A program made the position numbers and the translations under genes. 64,000 nt of DNA from Lacticaseibacillus mingshuiensis (GTDB lineage: Bacteria > Bacillota > Bacilli > Lactobacillales > Lactobacillaceae). The stretch's first letter is position 1. The number at the start of each line of letters is the position of its first letter. Under the pieces are notes generated by a model. That model had not been told where the DNA came from, made no database searches, and worked only from the letters and a program-made list of their open reading frames with translations. Positions 37,880 through 47,418 of the stretch are shown here, piece after piece. The stretch lies in NCBI RefSeq assembly GCF_016861785.1, contig NZ_BOLS01000005.1, forward strand, positions 62,001 to 126,000, in the 5' to 3' direction.

Positions 37880-38758
37880 ATGACAGTTCAGGGCAATATC
37901 GAAGGTGCAAAGGCACATCTTTCAAGCGCCGAGATGCGGGTGGCGACATACATTCTCGCGCACCCCGATGACGTGATCTCCATGAGCGTGCATGCGCTGG
38001 CCGAGGCGGCGGAAACGAGCCCGGCCACGATCTCGCGGCTGGCGCGCAGTCTTAATTTCCCGGGTTATCGTGAGTTGAAACTGCAATTGTCCTCTGACCA
38101 CAGCCGGGCGCTGGCGGCGCAGACGGACGATCAGATCTACCCCAACGAGCCGATCGACTCGATCAAGTTCAAGCTTCTCACCAATGCCAAGAATTCGCTC
38201 GAAGAAACGGTCGACCAGATGCAGGAAGCGCCCCTTCAAGACGCGGTCGCCGCACTGAAAAACGCCTCCCAGGTCGTCTGTTTTGGCGTGGGCGCCTCTT
38301 ATTTAGCCGCGCTGGATATTTCACAAAAATGGGCACGACTGGGCATTCCAACGCTGGCCAGCAGTGATGTGCATGAACTCTTGCCCCTGACAAGTGGGGA
38401 AATGGCGACGAAAAAAGTCTTCTGGGTCGTTTCAAATTCTGGTGAGACCCCCGAGGCGGTTCTGGTCGCGTCCCTGGCCAAGGAAAATGGGGCCACCGTG
38501 ATCACCATGAGCCGGGTTGGCCAAAATTCGTTGACCAAAGCTGGCAGCATCGCGCTTCAGACCAGCCAACCACGGGAAGGGGCGATTCGGTTCGCGGCTA
38601 CCCAGTCGCTGCACGCCCAATTTATGATGGTCGACATCGTCTATTACAGCTATGTCAGCCAAAACTATGAGCAGGCGAGTCGACTCGTCCGCGATTCTCG
38701 AGAGCAGCTGGATGACTACAAACAGCAGCTTCACCATGTTCTCAAGAAAAATGACTGA
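37880..38758 (+). CDS. RpiR/MurR-family transcriptional regulator
   Basis: 292 residues. The N-terminal RpiR helix-turn-helix (residues 5-80) contains EAAETSPATISRLARSLNFPGYRELKLQL. A SIS sugar-phosphate domain follows (about 125-260) with VVCFGVGASYLAALDISQKWARLG and VSNSGETPEAV. SIS domains of this family bind sugar phosphates; MurNAc-6-phosphate is the likely effector because the next genes are mupG, murQ and murP. The ATG has GGGAGG upstream. It has its own terminator, so it is transcribed apart from the operon it probably controls. Confidence 0.92.
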   Translation: MTVQGNIEGAKAHLSSAEMRVATYILAHPDDVISMSVHALAEAAETSPATISRLARSLNFPGYRELKLQLSSDHSRALAAQTDDQIYPNEPIDSIKFKLLTNAKNSLEETVDQMQEAPLQDAVAALKNASQVVCFGVGASYLAALDISQKWARLGIPTLASSDVHELLPLTSGEMATKKVFWVVSNSGETPEAVLVASLAKENGATVITMSRVGQNSLTKAGSIALQTSQPREGAIRFAATQSLHAQFMMVDIVYYSYVSQNYEQASRLVRDSREQLDDYKQQLHHVLKKND

Positions 38759-38828
38759 GGTTGAGCCAGCCCGGTTATTGAACGCCGCATGACTGGTGCA
38801 ACCTCAACGATATAACCGCAGGACCAAC

Positions 38829-38865
38829 AGCGGCCACCCGCAAAACAACCGGGTGGCCGCTTTTT
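38829..38865 (+). terminator. Terminator of the rpiR-type gene
   Basis: AGCGGCCACCCG pairs with CGGGTGGCCGCT around AAAACAAC, followed by Ts. Confidence 0.9.
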
Positions 38866-38914
38866 GTGTCGATTTTTCGATGACACATGTTGCCTGTCAC
38901 TGTGTACTACAACA

Positions 38915-38999
38915 GAAATTATATTTCATAAATTATCTATAACCCTTGAAACTTAATTTCTAACGTGCTATTCTAGTGCCGTTGGTGAAAGTGCTTACA
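38915..38999 (+). promoter_or_regulatory. mupG promoter with two dyads and a cre site
   Basis: Promoter TTGAAA (38946-38951), 17 bp, TATTCT (38969-38974). Two related dyads, GAAATTATATTTC (38915-38927) and GAAACTTAATTTC (38948-38960), are spaced 33 bp apart and are candidate RpiR sites. TGAAAGTGCTTACA (38986-38999), right after the -10, matches the cre consensus at 13 of 14 positions and should give CcpA repression. Confidence 0.78.
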
Positions 39000-39035
39000 C
39001 CGTCCGACACAGCGGCGGCGCAAAGGGGGCTTTTG

Positions 39036-40085
39036 ATGATCGGATCTTCCATTTATTTGACCGAACCACTCACTGAACGGGATCACCAGGAACTCAAGCA
39101 ACTCGCCCAGGCCGGGTTTAGCGGGGTCTTCACCTCGCTGCACATCCCGGAAGATGACGCCGCGGCCTTACTGCCACGGCTTCGTCAACTGGCAACCTGG
39201 TGCCAAGAGACCAAGCAGACGCTGACCGCCGATATCTCAGCGGATTTTGTCGCCAAGCTTGGGTGGGACCTTGCCCGACCAGAGTCGATCTTGGCCGCTG
39301 GGGTCACGGCGTTGCGCTTGGATTTTGGGGTCGATCTGCCGACCATTGCCCGGCTCTCGCGGGCAATGCCGGTGGCGCTGAACGCAAGCACGCTTGATGA
39401 GCCGGATCTGAACCAGCTGGCCGAGGCCGGCGCGGACTTTTCTCATATTGAAGCATGGCATAATTTTTATCCGCGTCCCGAAACTGGCTTGGCTCGTGAT
39501 TGGTTTGTCGCGAAAAATCGGCTGTTTCATCGCCATGGGTTGAAGACGCAAGCCTTTATCCCGGGTGATGGGGTGTTGCGTGGGCCACTATTCAAAGGCC
39601 TGCCGACGCTTGAAGATCATCGCAACTGGGCGCCACTGGCCGCAATGTTGGACCTGCAGACGCTGGGGACGGATCTCATCTATGTCGGTGATAATGCACT
39701 CAGTGAGGCTAGTTTGCGGGCCATCGCCGCAAATCAACAAGACGGGACCGTCACCCTGCGAGTGGCGGGGTTGCCGGAGACGTTGGCGCAGACTTGGCAC
39801 AACCGGCCAGACGCCGCACGTGATGTGATCCGGATCGAGGAGAGTCGCTTCGCCTTGCCGCTGGATCGACCGGCGCCAAGCACGATGCAGTCTCGGCCGC
39901 TGGGCACCCTGACCGTGGATAACACGGCATACGGGCGTTATGCCGGCGAGGTCCAACTAACGACCTGTGATCTGCCGGCTGATGAGGCGGTCAACGTGCT
40001 TGGACGCGTCATCGAACCGGATCGCCCACTGCTTGATTTTATCGGCGGCGGGCAGGCACTGACGCTTGTGCCAGCACCGAAGTAA
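39036..40085 (+). CDS. mupG: MupG-like 6-phospho-N-acetylmuramidase (DUF871)
   Basis: 349 residues from the ATG at 39036 (AGGGGG 6 bases upstream). The N-terminal TIM barrel (to about residue 235) carries [51 protein letters not shown] and AFIPGDG, all typical of DUF871. The C-terminal roughly 110 residues are the cyclophilin-like part. MupG of Staphylococcus hydrolyses MurNAc-6P-GlcNAc after PTS uptake. Its place before murQ and a PTS gene supports that role. It is first in a three-gene operon under a cre-bearing promoter. Confidence 0.9.
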   Translation: MIGSSIYLTEPLTERDHQELKQLAQAGFSGVFTSLHIPEDDAAALLPRLRQLATWCQETKQTLTADISADFVAKLGWDLARPESILAAGVTALRLDFGVDLPTIARLSRAMPVALNASTLDEPDLNQLAEAGADFSHIEAWHNFYPRPETGLARDWFVAKNRLFHRHGLKTQAFIPGDGVLRGPLFKGLPTLEDHRNWAPLAAMLDLQTLGTDLIYVGDNALSEASLRAIAANQQDGTVTLRVAGLPETLAQTWHNRPDAARDVIRIEESRFALPLDRPAPSTMQSRPLGTLTVDNTAYGRYAGEVQLTTCDLPADEAVNVLGRVIEPDRPLLDFIGGGQALTLVPAPK

Positions 40086-40104
40086 AAGAGAGGATGTTGT
40101 CATT

Positions 40105-41010
40105 TTGAATCTGTCAGAACTTACAACGGAAACGCGTAATCAAAAAACAATGCACCTGGATACCATGAGTGTCCATGAGTTTGCCACGACCATGAACGCC
40201 GAGGACCAGACTGTCGCCGTCAGCGTTGCCAAGGCCTTGCCACAGATCGAGCAGGCGATCGAGACGATCACCGCGCGGTTCAATCGCGGCGGCCGCCTGT
40301 TTTACATGGGTGCTGGCACCAGTGGGCGGCTGGGCGTTCTGGACGCGGCCGAATGCGTGCCGACCTTTGGCACCGAGCCAGAAATGGTGCAGGGGCTGAT
40401 TGCAGGCGGCATGTCCGCAATGACCGTCGCCGTTGAAGGGGCGGAAGATAATGTGCAACTCGGCGCCGACGATCTGAAAAATGCCAACCTCACCGACAAT
40501 GACACCGTGGTCGGCATCGCTGCCAGCGGCCGGACGCCTTATGTGGTCGGTGGGCTGGATTACGCCAAAACAGTTGGGGCCGCGACCATCGCCTTGTCCT
40601 GCAACAAGGACAGCGTGATCTCGGCGCATGCCGCCCTGGCGATCGAAGTCCCAGTCGGCCCCGAAGTCTTGACGGGCTCCACACGACTCAAAGCTGGTAC
40701 AGCTCAAAAAATGGTCTTGAATATGTTGTCCACCGGCGCTATGGTGGGCATTGGTAAGGCTTATGGCAACTTGATGGTCGATGTGCGGCCGACAAATGAA
40801 AAATTGGTCGAGCGCAGTAAACGCATCATTCAGGAAGCTACCGACTGCGATGCCGACACCGCGGCGGCGATGTTTGAGGCAGCAGATCACGACGTCAAAC
40901 TCGCGATCGTCATGACCTTGACGAACCTGCCAAAAGCCGACGCACAGGCGCGCTTGAAAGCAGGCAATGGCTTTATTGCGAAAGCAATTTCCAAGGAGGG
41001 TGAAAAGTAA
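40105..41010 (+). CDS. murQ: N-acetylmuramic acid 6-phosphate etherase
   Basis: 301 residues from TTG 40105; GAGAGGATG lies 8-14 bases upstream and the length agrees with the family. MurQ cleaves the lactyl ether of MurNAc-6P, giving GlcNAc-6P and D-lactate. The opening [17 protein letters not shown] and the SIS-domain motif [18 protein letters not shown] (with the catalytic Glu region) are diagnostic; a second catalytic stretch VAVEGAEDN follows. The stop codon overlaps the PTS start (TAATG), showing coupling. Confidence 0.95.
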   Translation: MNLSELTTETRNQKTMHLDTMSVHEFATTMNAEDQTVAVSVAKALPQIEQAIETITARFNRGGRLFYMGAGTSGRLGVLDAAECVPTFGTEPEMVQGLIAGGMSAMTVAVEGAEDNVQLGADDLKNANLTDNDTVVGIAASGRTPYVVGGLDYAKTVGAATIALSCNKDSVISAHAALAIEVPVGPEVLTGSTRLKAGTAQKMVLNMLSTGAMVGIGKAYGNLMVDVRPTNEKLVERSKRIIQEATDCDADTAAAMFEAADHDVKLAIVMTLTNLPKADAQARLKAGNGFIAKAISKEGEK

Positions 41011-43028
41011 TGGCTGAAGACAAATATCAGGTTCTTGCCAAAGAGATCTATGATCACATTGGCGGCCCTGACAACGTGCAAAAAGTGATTCACTGTATGA
41101 CCCGCGTACGGATCACCTTGAAAGATGATTCCAAAGCGGATACCGAGGGCCTGAAAAAGGTGCCTGGTGTGCTGGGTGTTGCCAACGAGGATACCTACCA
41201 AGTCATCGTCGGCCCTGGTGTTGTAAACAAGGTCGCCGCTGACATGGTCGCCCAAGTTGGCGTTGGCCTCGGCGAGCCGTTCCCAACAGCCGCTGGTGGC
41301 GCCATGGCCTCGGCTGCGACGGACTATCAGTCAGGCAAGGCGGCCGTTGAAGCAAAGGCCGCTGAAGTCCACGCCGCACATAAGGCTGCGCAAAAGCAGA
41401 CCTGGTGGCGTGCTGCATTGAAGCATATTTCCGGCATTTTCATTCCACTGATTCCAGCCTTTGTTGGCGCCGGGTTGATTTCTGGTATCGCAGGGATCTT
41501 GAGCAACTTAATGACCGTTGGGACGCTCGGCGGCGGTTGGGCGCAATTCATCCTGGTCCTTAAAGTTATCAACGGTGGACTGTTCACCTATCTGAACATC
41601 TACGTTGGCATCAACGCCGCCAAGGAATTCGGCGCAACTGAAGGCCTCGGCGGGATCATGGGTGGCCTCGTGCTGTTGCCTGGCGTCGTCGCCGGCACCG
41701 CTGCGACCACCATCACCAACATTTTCACCGGCCAGGCTCTGACGGCTGGTTCCGGTGGGATCATCGGGGTCCTGTTCTCCGTTTGGATCCTGTCTTATGT
41801 TGAAAAATTCTTCCACAAGCATATTCCGGATTCTGTTGACATTATTTTCACGCCATTTTTGACATTGCTCATCATGGGTGTGTTCACCATCTTCCTGGTC
41901 ATGCCTGCTGCGGGTTGGCTCTCCAACTCCTTGGTCGGCGGCATCAACTGGATCTTGAACGTCGGTGGTGCCTTCTCCGGCTTCATCCTCGGCTTGGTCT
42001 TCCTGCCGATGGTGATGTTGGGTCTGCACCAGATTCTGACGCCAATTCACCTGTCCATGATCGCCAAGCTGCACAATACGCCGCTTCTGCCGATCTTGGC
42101 GATGGCTGGCGGCGGCCAGGTCGGCGCGGCGATCGCACTGTGGATCCGTTGCCGTAAGAATAAGCAACTGACAAACATGATCAAAGGGGCGTTGCCTGTC
42201 GGGATTCTCGGCGTTGGCGAACCGTTGATCTATGGTGTTTCCCTGCCACTTGGCCGGCCGTTCATCACCGCATGTATCGGTGGTGGGATCGGCGGTGCCG
42301 TTATTGGCGGCATCGGGAACATCGGGTCGATCACCATCGGCCCATCTGGTATCGCGCTTATTCCGTTGATCTATCAAAATCGTTGGTTTGGTTATGTTCT
42401 TGGCCTGCTCGCAGCCTATGTTGGCGGGTTCATCGCCACGTACTTCTTCGGTGTGCCGAAGTCCGCGATGGTTGCCAAGGATGAAATGGGCAACCTGCTG
42501 ACCGCAGACGGCGTTGTTGCAGACGCCCCTGTTGGCGCAGACGAGCCTGTTGAAGCACCAGTCGTTGCGGGTGCCAGTCAATTTGTTGCAACTGCTGCTG
42601 GTCAATTAAAGCACCTCGATCAAGTCAATGACTCTGTTTTTTCTACCAAGATGGTCGGTGATGGGTATGCCATCGATCCAACCATGGAAACGATCGTCGC
42701 CCCAGTCACTGGGACGATCGCGAATATCCAAGATACCAAGCATGCCTTCATGATGACGACCGAGACCGGATTTGAAGTGATGGTCCACATGGGTCTTGAT
42801 ACCGTTGAAATGAAGGGAGCGCCCTTCACCATTGAGATGAAGGAAGGCCAGCATGTCACTGCCGGCCAGCAAGTTGCCATGATGGATCTAGCGGCTGTGA
42901 AAGCGGCTGGCCATGACACCACGATCATCACCGTGGTCACCAACATGGATCACGTCGATAACATCCAGGACTTCCAGGATGGCAAAGTCGATGTGGGCGA
43001 TAAAGTCGCCATGATCACCAGCAAGTAA
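41010..43028 (+). CDS. murP: PTS EIIBCA transporter, probably for N-acetylmuramic acid or its disaccharide
   Basis: 672 residues: IIB (1-85, phosphocysteine Cys29 in HCMTRVRI), a linker, membrane IIC (about 130-490) with FVGAGLISGIAG and the substrate-loop GILGVGEPLIYGVSLPLGRP, then a fused Crr-like IIA (about 535-672) with the active His in GFEVMVHMGLDTV. The glucose/sucrose-type family includes MurP. Standard MurP lacks IIA, so the fusion is a variant. Linkage to mupG and murQ argues for MurNAc or MurNAc-GlcNAc uptake over sucrose or trehalose. AAGGAGGGTG precedes the start. Confidence 0.88.
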   Translation: MAEDKYQVLAKEIYDHIGGPDNVQKVIHCMTRVRITLKDDSKADTEGLKKVPGVLGVANEDTYQVIVGPGVVNKVAADMVAQVGVGLGEPFPTAAGGAMASAATDYQSGKAAVEAKAAEVHAAHKAAQKQTWWRAALKHISGIFIPLIPAFVGAGLISGIAGILSNLMTVGTLGGGWAQFILVLKVINGGLFTYLNIYVGINAAKEFGATEGLGGIMGGLVLLPGVVAGTAATTITNIFTGQALTAGSGGIIGVLFSVWILSYVEKFFHKHIPDSVDIIFTPFLTLLIMGVFTIFLVMPAAGWLSNSLVGGINWILNVGGAFSGFILGLVFLPMVMLGLHQILTPIHLSMIAKLHNTPLLPILAMAGGGQVGAAIALWIRCRKNKQLTNMIKGALPVGILGVGEPLIYGVSLPLGRPFITACIGGGIGGAVIGGIGNIGSITIGPSGIALIPLIYQNRWFGYVLGLLAAYVGGFIATYFFGVPKSAMVAKDEMGNLLTADGVVADAPVGADEPVEAPVVAGASQFVATAAGQLKHLDQVNDSVFSTKMVGDGYAIDPTMETIVAPVTGTIANIQDTKHAFMMTTETGFEVMVHMGLDTVEMKGAPFTIEMKEGQHVTAGQQVAMMDLAAVKAAGHDTTIITVVTNMDHVDNIQDFQDGKVDVGDKVAMITSK

Positions 43029-43096
43029 CACATTTGGTCCACAGCCCTGTTTGCGGCACACGCAGGCAAAAACGCTGTGACTCCCCCCAAATGTGA

Positions 43097-43140
43097 AAGC
43101 GCCGCGCACTTGTCAATGACAGGTGGGCGGCGCTTTTTTT
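43097..43140 (+). terminator. Terminator of the mupG-murQ-murP operon
   Basis: AAGCGCCGC pairs with GCGGCGCTT with an inner CACTTGTCA/TGACAGGTG stem, followed by seven Ts. Confidence 0.92.
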
Positions 43141-43149
43141 CGTCTGATG

Positions 43150-43591
43150 GGGATGGAACACATCAATCGTCCAGGCCGAACTACCTGCCCACCCCTGAAC
43201 GCCGCGCTGCGCACCCTTTTCCTAGTAAGGCTCCGGTCCGCATGGTCGGGACGTCTAACTGTCTCGTGCACTCGATGGCGAAGGGCGCCATCAAGCACCC
43301 GAGCCAAGTTAGCCGCCCGACCATCCCGCGGACCTGCGCACCCTAGTTGGGCTCCGCCGAGCAGGGGTGGAACATGTAGTCGTCCCGGCCGCTCGATGGC
43401 CAAGTGCGCCATCAATCGTCCAGGCCGAACTACCTGCCCACCCCTAAACGCTCGGCTGCGCACCCTTTTCCTAGTCGGGTTCCGCGCGGCAGGTCTGAGG
43501 CATCTAACTGGGTCCGGCACTCGGGGCTAAGAACGGCCCCAAGCACCAGACCCTGTTAGCTGCTCAGACCTGAACGCCGCGCTGCGCACCC
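43150..43591 (-). repeat. Array of long hairpin repeats, three complete units and one truncated
   Basis: Read on the minus strand, each unit begins GGGTGCGCAGC and ends near CCCAACTA or a variant. Complete units lie at about 43466-43591, 43345-43465 and 43217-43344, and a truncated 5' half lies at 43150-43216. Within a unit nested arms pair, for example CAGGTCTGAG/CTCAGACCTG then GGGTCTGG/CCGGACCC. The other units change both arms and stay paired (GGGGTGG/CCACCCC, GGTCGGG/CCCGACC). No spacer pattern, cas gene or coding potential is seen. Confidence 0.88.
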
Positions 43592-43594
43592 TTC

Positions 43595-43643
43595 AAAAAA
43601 ACGGCGGCACCGACGCGCTACTGTTGCGCTCGGTGTCGCCGTT
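43595..43643 (-). terminator. Terminator of the lysine-riboswitch ABC operon
   Basis: On the minus strand AACGGCGACACCGAGCGC pairs with GCGTCGGTGCCGCCGT and is followed by seven Ts. Confidence 0.9.
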
Positions 43644-43667
43644 CATATTAGGGGGTTGTTGCAAAGA

Positions 43668-44420
43668 TCAGGCGCGGGTCAGGTAACGCCGCAGGAATTC
43701 CTGTGTGCGCGCTTCTTGCGGATGCTCGAAGATCTGTTCCGCGGTGCCGCTTTCGGCGATCACGCCTTCATCCATGAAGAACACGCGGTCCGACACATCT
43801 TGGGCGAACGCCATTTCGTGAGTGACAACGATCATCGTCAGGCCAGTGTGGGCCAAGGCGGTCATCGCGTTGAGGACATCATCGACCATTTCCGGATCTA
43901 GCGCAGAGGTTGGCTCATCGAACAGCAAGACTTCTGGATCCATCGCTTCGGCGCGGGCAATCGCCACACGCTGCTGCTGACCACCGGAAAGTTGGCCCGG
44001 CTTCGCGTTGATGAACGGCTCCATGCCGACTTGCTTGAGCAGGTCCAGCGCATGGGCCTTGGCTTCGGCGGCGTCGCGCTTCAACACTGTTTCCTGAGGG
44101 ACGACGACATTGTCGAGGACGGTCAGGTTGTGAAACAGGTTGAAGCTCTGGAACACCATGCCAACATGGGCACGGTATTGGCGCAGGTCAAAATTGTCAG
44201 CTAAAATGCTTTGGCCGTGGAATAGGATGTCGCCATCGGTCGGTTCCTCAAGCAGATTGATGTTGCGCAAAAGCGTCGACTTGCCAGAGCCGGATTTCCC
44301 GATCACGGAGATCACTTCGCCGCGATTAACGGAAAAACTGATATCCTTGAGCACTTCATGGTCGCCAAAAGTTTTTTTGAGGTCCTTGACCTCGAGAATC
44401 GTTTCGTTTGAATCAGTCAT
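43668..44420 (-). CDS. Amino-acid ABC importer ATP-binding protein
   Basis: 250 residues, GlnQ/ArtM-type ATPase. Walker [10 protein letters not shown] near residue 41, the Q-loop MVFQSFNLF near 88, signature LSGGQQQR near 142, Walker [13 protein letters not shown] near 163 and switch His in VTHEMAFA near 197. All key residues are present. It powers import by the binding-protein/permease fusion encoded 13 bp upstream. The operon lies behind a lysine riboswitch, so lysine is the likely substrate even though plain homology would suggest glutamine or a polar amino acid. Confidence 0.94.
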   Translation of the reverse strand: MTDSNETILEVKDLKKTFGDHEVLKDISFSVNRGEVISVIGKSGSGKSTLLRNINLLEEPTDGDILFHGQSILADNFDLRQYRAHVGMVFQSFNLFHNLTVLDNVVVPQETVLKRDAAEAKAHALDLLKQVGMEPFINAKPGQLSGGQQQRVAIARAEAMDPEVLLFDEPTSALDPEMVDDVLNAMTALAHTGLTMIVVTHEMAFAQDVSDRVFFMDEGVIAESGTAEQIFEHPQEARTQEFLRRYLTRA

Positions 44421-44433
44421 GTTGTGCTCCTTT

Positions 44434-46026
44434 CTAGCCGATCTTTGGGGTCTCGACTTGCATCTGATTAGTCATGACGTTGTAGTTCTTTGGCCCGTCC
44501 ATGTGTTTTTCAACAATTCGGAACAGGCGGCTGATGGTGAAGGTCAAGATGAGGTAAATGGCCGAGACCACCAGGTAGGTGTGGAAGAACTGGAAGTTTT
44601 GCCCAGCGACAGTCTCCGCGGAGAAGAACAATTCGGAAACGGAGATGACGGAAAGAACGGATGTATCCTTGATGTTGACGATAAATTCGTTGGTGACAGC
44701 CGGCAAACTGTTGCGAATCGCTTGCGGCAAGATGACCTTGATCATGGTCTGCAGATGGGTCATGCCCAGTGCGTGGGCGGCTTCGAACTGGCCAGGGTCG
44801 ACCGAGGTGATGCCCCCACGAATGATCTCGGAAATGTAAGCACCGGTGTTGATCGAGACGATCAGCAACGCGGCGGCCGTCCGATCCATGTTCAAGTGGA
44901 AAGCCTGGGCGGCGCCATAGTACAGCACAGCGGCCTGGACGATCATTGGGGTGCCACGGAAGACTTCAATATAAACGGCGAGCAGCCAGTTGCCGATCGC
45001 ACGCAGGCCGCGCTTGCCCTTGCTCTTTGGGACTGGGGTGGTGCGGGCGATGCCGACCAGCAAGCCGATCAGGAAGCCAACAACGGTCCCGATCAAGGAG
45101 ATCAGCAGGGTCATGCCAGTGCCGCGGAGCAACATCGGACCGTATTGCTTGAGCAAGGCGACCAACCAGTTGCCGGTGCTGCCGCTAGATGGCTGGTTTG
45201 CGACCGCCTCGTTCATCAGGCGGTCACGCGTCTTTTGTGGGATCTTGGCGAGTTCCGCATTGATCCTGGCCTTATCAGGATCGTTTTTCCGCAGGCCGAT
45301 CGCCAGGTCGACGTCTTCAGGATTGGTCTTGAATCCGTTGGCCTTGTCGAAGCGCAGGTAGGTGAGGTCCGGGTTGGCGTCTTCGGCGGTGATGCCTTCT
45401 GGAACTTCGGAGACATAACCATCGATGGTGCCGGATTCAAGGGCGACACGCATCGCCGGAAAATCGTTCATCGCCGGTTCCTTGATCGCGCCTTTGAGCT
45501 GATCGATCGCCTCATAATGGAAGGTATTCAGCTGGGCTGTGATCTTGGCGCCTTTGAAATCTTTGATGCTGGTGGCCTTAGCATACTTGCTATCGCGCCG
45601 GACCACGACCGTCAACTTGCTGGCGTAATAGGTGCTGGAAAAATCGATCGCCTTGCGCCGTTCCGCAGTCGGGGACATGCCGGCGATGATCGCGTCGATT
45701 TTGCCCGAGGTCAAGGCTGGCTGCAGGCCATCCCAAGAAGTCTTCACAACGACGACCTTTTTGCCCAGCGCCTTGGCGACCTTTTTCGCCATCTGAACAT
45801 CGTAGCCGTTCGCCCATTCAGACGAGCCTTCGATCTTGACCGCCCCGTTTGCACTGGTGCTTTGCGTCCAGTTGAACGGTGCGTAGCCGGCTTCCATGCC
45901 GACCTTGAATGTCCCATCATCTGCCGCTTGCGTCGATTGCGGGGCCAAACTGCCCGCCGCCAGCGCAAGTGCTGCCGCAAGCCCGGCCGCTAAGCCCAGC
46001 GCGCGTCGCCAAATCCTGTTCTTCAT
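44434..46026 (-). CDS. Amino-acid ABC importer, substrate-binding protein fused to permease
   Basis: 530 residues. A signal-anchor helix (residues 10-32) is followed by one periplasmic-type binding domain (about 38-285: [36 protein letters not shown]). Then comes a GlnP/HisM-like permease (about 300-510) with the inner-membrane loop [13 protein letters not shown] and [22 protein letters not shown], where the ATPase docks. Such SBP-permease fusions are normal in lactic acid bacteria. The ATG has AGGGAGA upstream. Lysine is the predicted ligand from the riboswitch; arginine or histidine are alternatives. Confidence 0.92.
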   Translation of the reverse strand: MKNRIWRRALGLAAGLAAALALAAGSLAPQSTQAADDGTFKVGMEAGYAPFNWTQSTSANGAVKIEGSSEWANGYDVQMAKKVAKALGKKVVVVKTSWDGLQPALTSGKIDAIIAGMSPTAERRKAIDFSSTYYASKLTVVVRRDSKYAKATSIKDFKGAKITAQLNTFHYEAIDQLKGAIKEPAMNDFPAMRVALESGTIDGYVSEVPEGITAEDANPDLTYLRFDKANGFKTNPEDVDLAIGLRKNDPDKARINAELAKIPQKTRDRLMNEAVANQPSSGSTGNWLVALLKQYGPMLLRGTGMTLLISLIGTVVGFLIGLLVGIARTTPVPKSKGKRGLRAIGNWLLAVYIEVFRGTPMIVQAAVLYYGAAQAFHLNMDRTAAALLIVSINTGAYISEIIRGGITSVDPGQFEAAHALGMTHLQTMIKVILPQAIRNSLPAVTNEFIVNIKDTSVLSVISVSELFFSAETVAGQNFQFFHTYLVVSAIYLILTFTISRLFRIVEKHMDGPKNYNVMTNQMQVETPKIG

Positions 46027-46085
46027 GTAAAAACTCTCCCTTCGTGTGGTGACAAACCAAACCGCCGGGGGAAATAGAGCAAACT

Positions 46086-46310
46086 TAAAGGGGCTGACCT
46101 CTAGATAAATAAAAGGTCAGCCCCTGCTGCTTCTGTCGTTAGACAAGAATCATAGCGCTCCGCATTGCTGCGACAGTCCAAGCGATATTGTCGCTTGGCC
46201 CAACCTTGTGTTCCTCTGAGAGAACGCAAGATTTCGGCGGTGGATGCTTACGGCTGATTCAACGTGCTCAGGCACTCCTCAGTGTTCGTCAGGCCCCGCG
46301 ACCTCTATTT
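46086..46310 (-). promoter_or_regulatory. Lysine riboswitch (L-box) with downstream terminator
   Basis: On the minus strand the aptamer runs from 46308 to 46150. ATAGAGGTCGC opens P1, followed by GCCGAA in the core, CTGTC and finally GGAGCGCTATG closing P1. Order and wording match known L-boxes such as that of lysC in Bacillus subtilis. A strong terminator follows (GGGGCTGACC/GGTCAGCCCC then TTT, 46088-46125). High lysine should therefore stop transcription before the ABC genes. Confidence 0.93.
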
Positions 46311-46338
46311 CTTGGTGTTATTCGAATGTCTGAAGCCC

Positions 46339-46367
46339 ACACTAAAGGACTCGGCCGACCTTGTCAA
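46339..46367 (-). promoter_or_regulatory. Promoter of the lysine-riboswitch operon
   Basis: On the minus strand TTGACA (46362-46367), 17 bp, TAGTGT (46339-46344), which places the start about 25 nt before the L-box. Confidence 0.75.
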
Positions 46368-46426
46368 CCCCTCCTAGCCAAAAAAGTGGCGAAAAGATGA
46401 ATTTTTGGTGAGAGATGAAAGGACGC

Positions 46427-47290
46427 CTATAGGTTTCGCTTCTTTGCAGGCAGCGACGCGTCGCTTGAGTCGCTCGGAGCGGCAGCCGCAGCCGGCTTTG
46501 CTGCGACCTGGGTCGTCGGCACATTTATTGCCCGGGAAATACGAGGCGAACGCGGCAGCGTCCCCATTAGCGCAAGCCCGATCACGAGACAGCCACCAGT
46601 CAGCGCCGCAAAGCTCAGCCAACCCCACCAACTGCCACCCATGCTGGATGTACCATTGAGGTCAAAATAATAAGTGATCGTGTCGAAAAGGGTGTGCGCT
46701 AGAATCGGCACCAGCAGGTTATGCGTCGTCAGAAATAGCGCGGCCATCGCGAGGCCAAATGTCATGGTATAGATGACCTGCAGCCCTGTTTGCCAGAGAC
46801 TCTGCGCGCCCCCAGCATTCAGCAGATGCAACAGCCCGAATATGATCGCTGAGACCACTGCCGCAAACCAGGTATTAGAAACGGCGCTCGGGGCGTGTTT
46901 GGCCAAAATAAAGAGTAGGGGGCCACGGCAAAGAATCTCTTCCATCACCCCTGCGGCCAAGCCTAACAGCAGGGCCTCACCGAGCCGAGACCAAGACCAG
47001 CCAGGAAAACGGCCGAGGTCCAGACAATTCAGGGTGATTATGAGGGCGGCCGCGCCGAGGGCAGGGACGAGGTGCTCTGGTTTTTCAAACAGTGGCAACC
47101 GCAACCAGCTCACAGACAGGCCCACCATGACCAGGCCAACGATCAATTGGACCAGGGCAACGCGGGCGTTCTCGTCTAACGGTCCGTGGCGGAACATGAA
47201 GGCAAATAAGATCAACGAAACCAAACTAATGCCGAGGACTGCGAGCGATTTTATCTCGAGGTGCTTGGGTAATAAAGCAAGATCTGTCAT
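46427..47290 (-). CDS. CPBP-family intramembrane metalloprotease
   Basis: 287 residues from the ATG at 47290 (AAGGTGG 8 bases upstream). A long open extension upstream only shadows the XRE gene. About eight membrane helices. The CPBP (Abi/CAAX-like) motifs are complete: EEILCRG near residue 155, FGLLHLL near 195 and HTLFD near 245, the metal-binding Glu and His residues. Relatives process prenylated or membrane peptides and often give bacteriocin self-immunity. The C-terminal tail is Ala/Ser-rich and basic. It lies downstream of a membrane-linked XRE regulator, probably in one operon. Confidence 0.88.
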   Translation of the reverse strand: MTDLALLPKHLEIKSLAVLGISLVSLILFAFMFRHGPLDENARVALVQLIVGLVMVGLSVSWLRLPLFEKPEHLVPALGAAALIITLNCLDLGRFPGWSWSRLGEALLLGLAAGVMEEILCRGPLLFILAKHAPSAVSNTWFAAVVSAIIFGLLHLLNAGGAQSLWQTGLQVIYTMTFGLAMAALFLTTHNLLVPILAHTLFDTITYYFDLNGTSSMGGSWWGWLSFAALTGGCLVIGLALMGTLPRSPRISRAINVPTTQVAAKPAAAAAPSDSSDASLPAKKRNL

Positions 47291-47418
47291 GGTCAGGACC
47301 ACCTTAGTTTTTGAGTCGGGGATGAGCCCCACCTCAAAGCCTAACCTGGCTGGCCCCGCCAAACGAGCACCACTTGGTTGCATCGCCGCCGCAACCGGCA
47401 GGCGCGGGTGGCGCGCCG

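Noticed and set aside
41508-42605. 365-codon minus-strand ORF inside the PTS gene
   Set aside because: Shadow of the IIC coding frame. Its composition (rich in D, Q, R and H) is typical of antisense frames here.
43139-43600. Possible CRISPR array
   Set aside because: Units are about 125 bp with internal hairpins and no constant repeat with unique 30-bp spacers. No cas gene is in the window.
44140-45993. 617-codon plus-strand ORF opposite the ABC importer genes
   Set aside because: It runs antisense across two well-supported genes and lacks a start signal.
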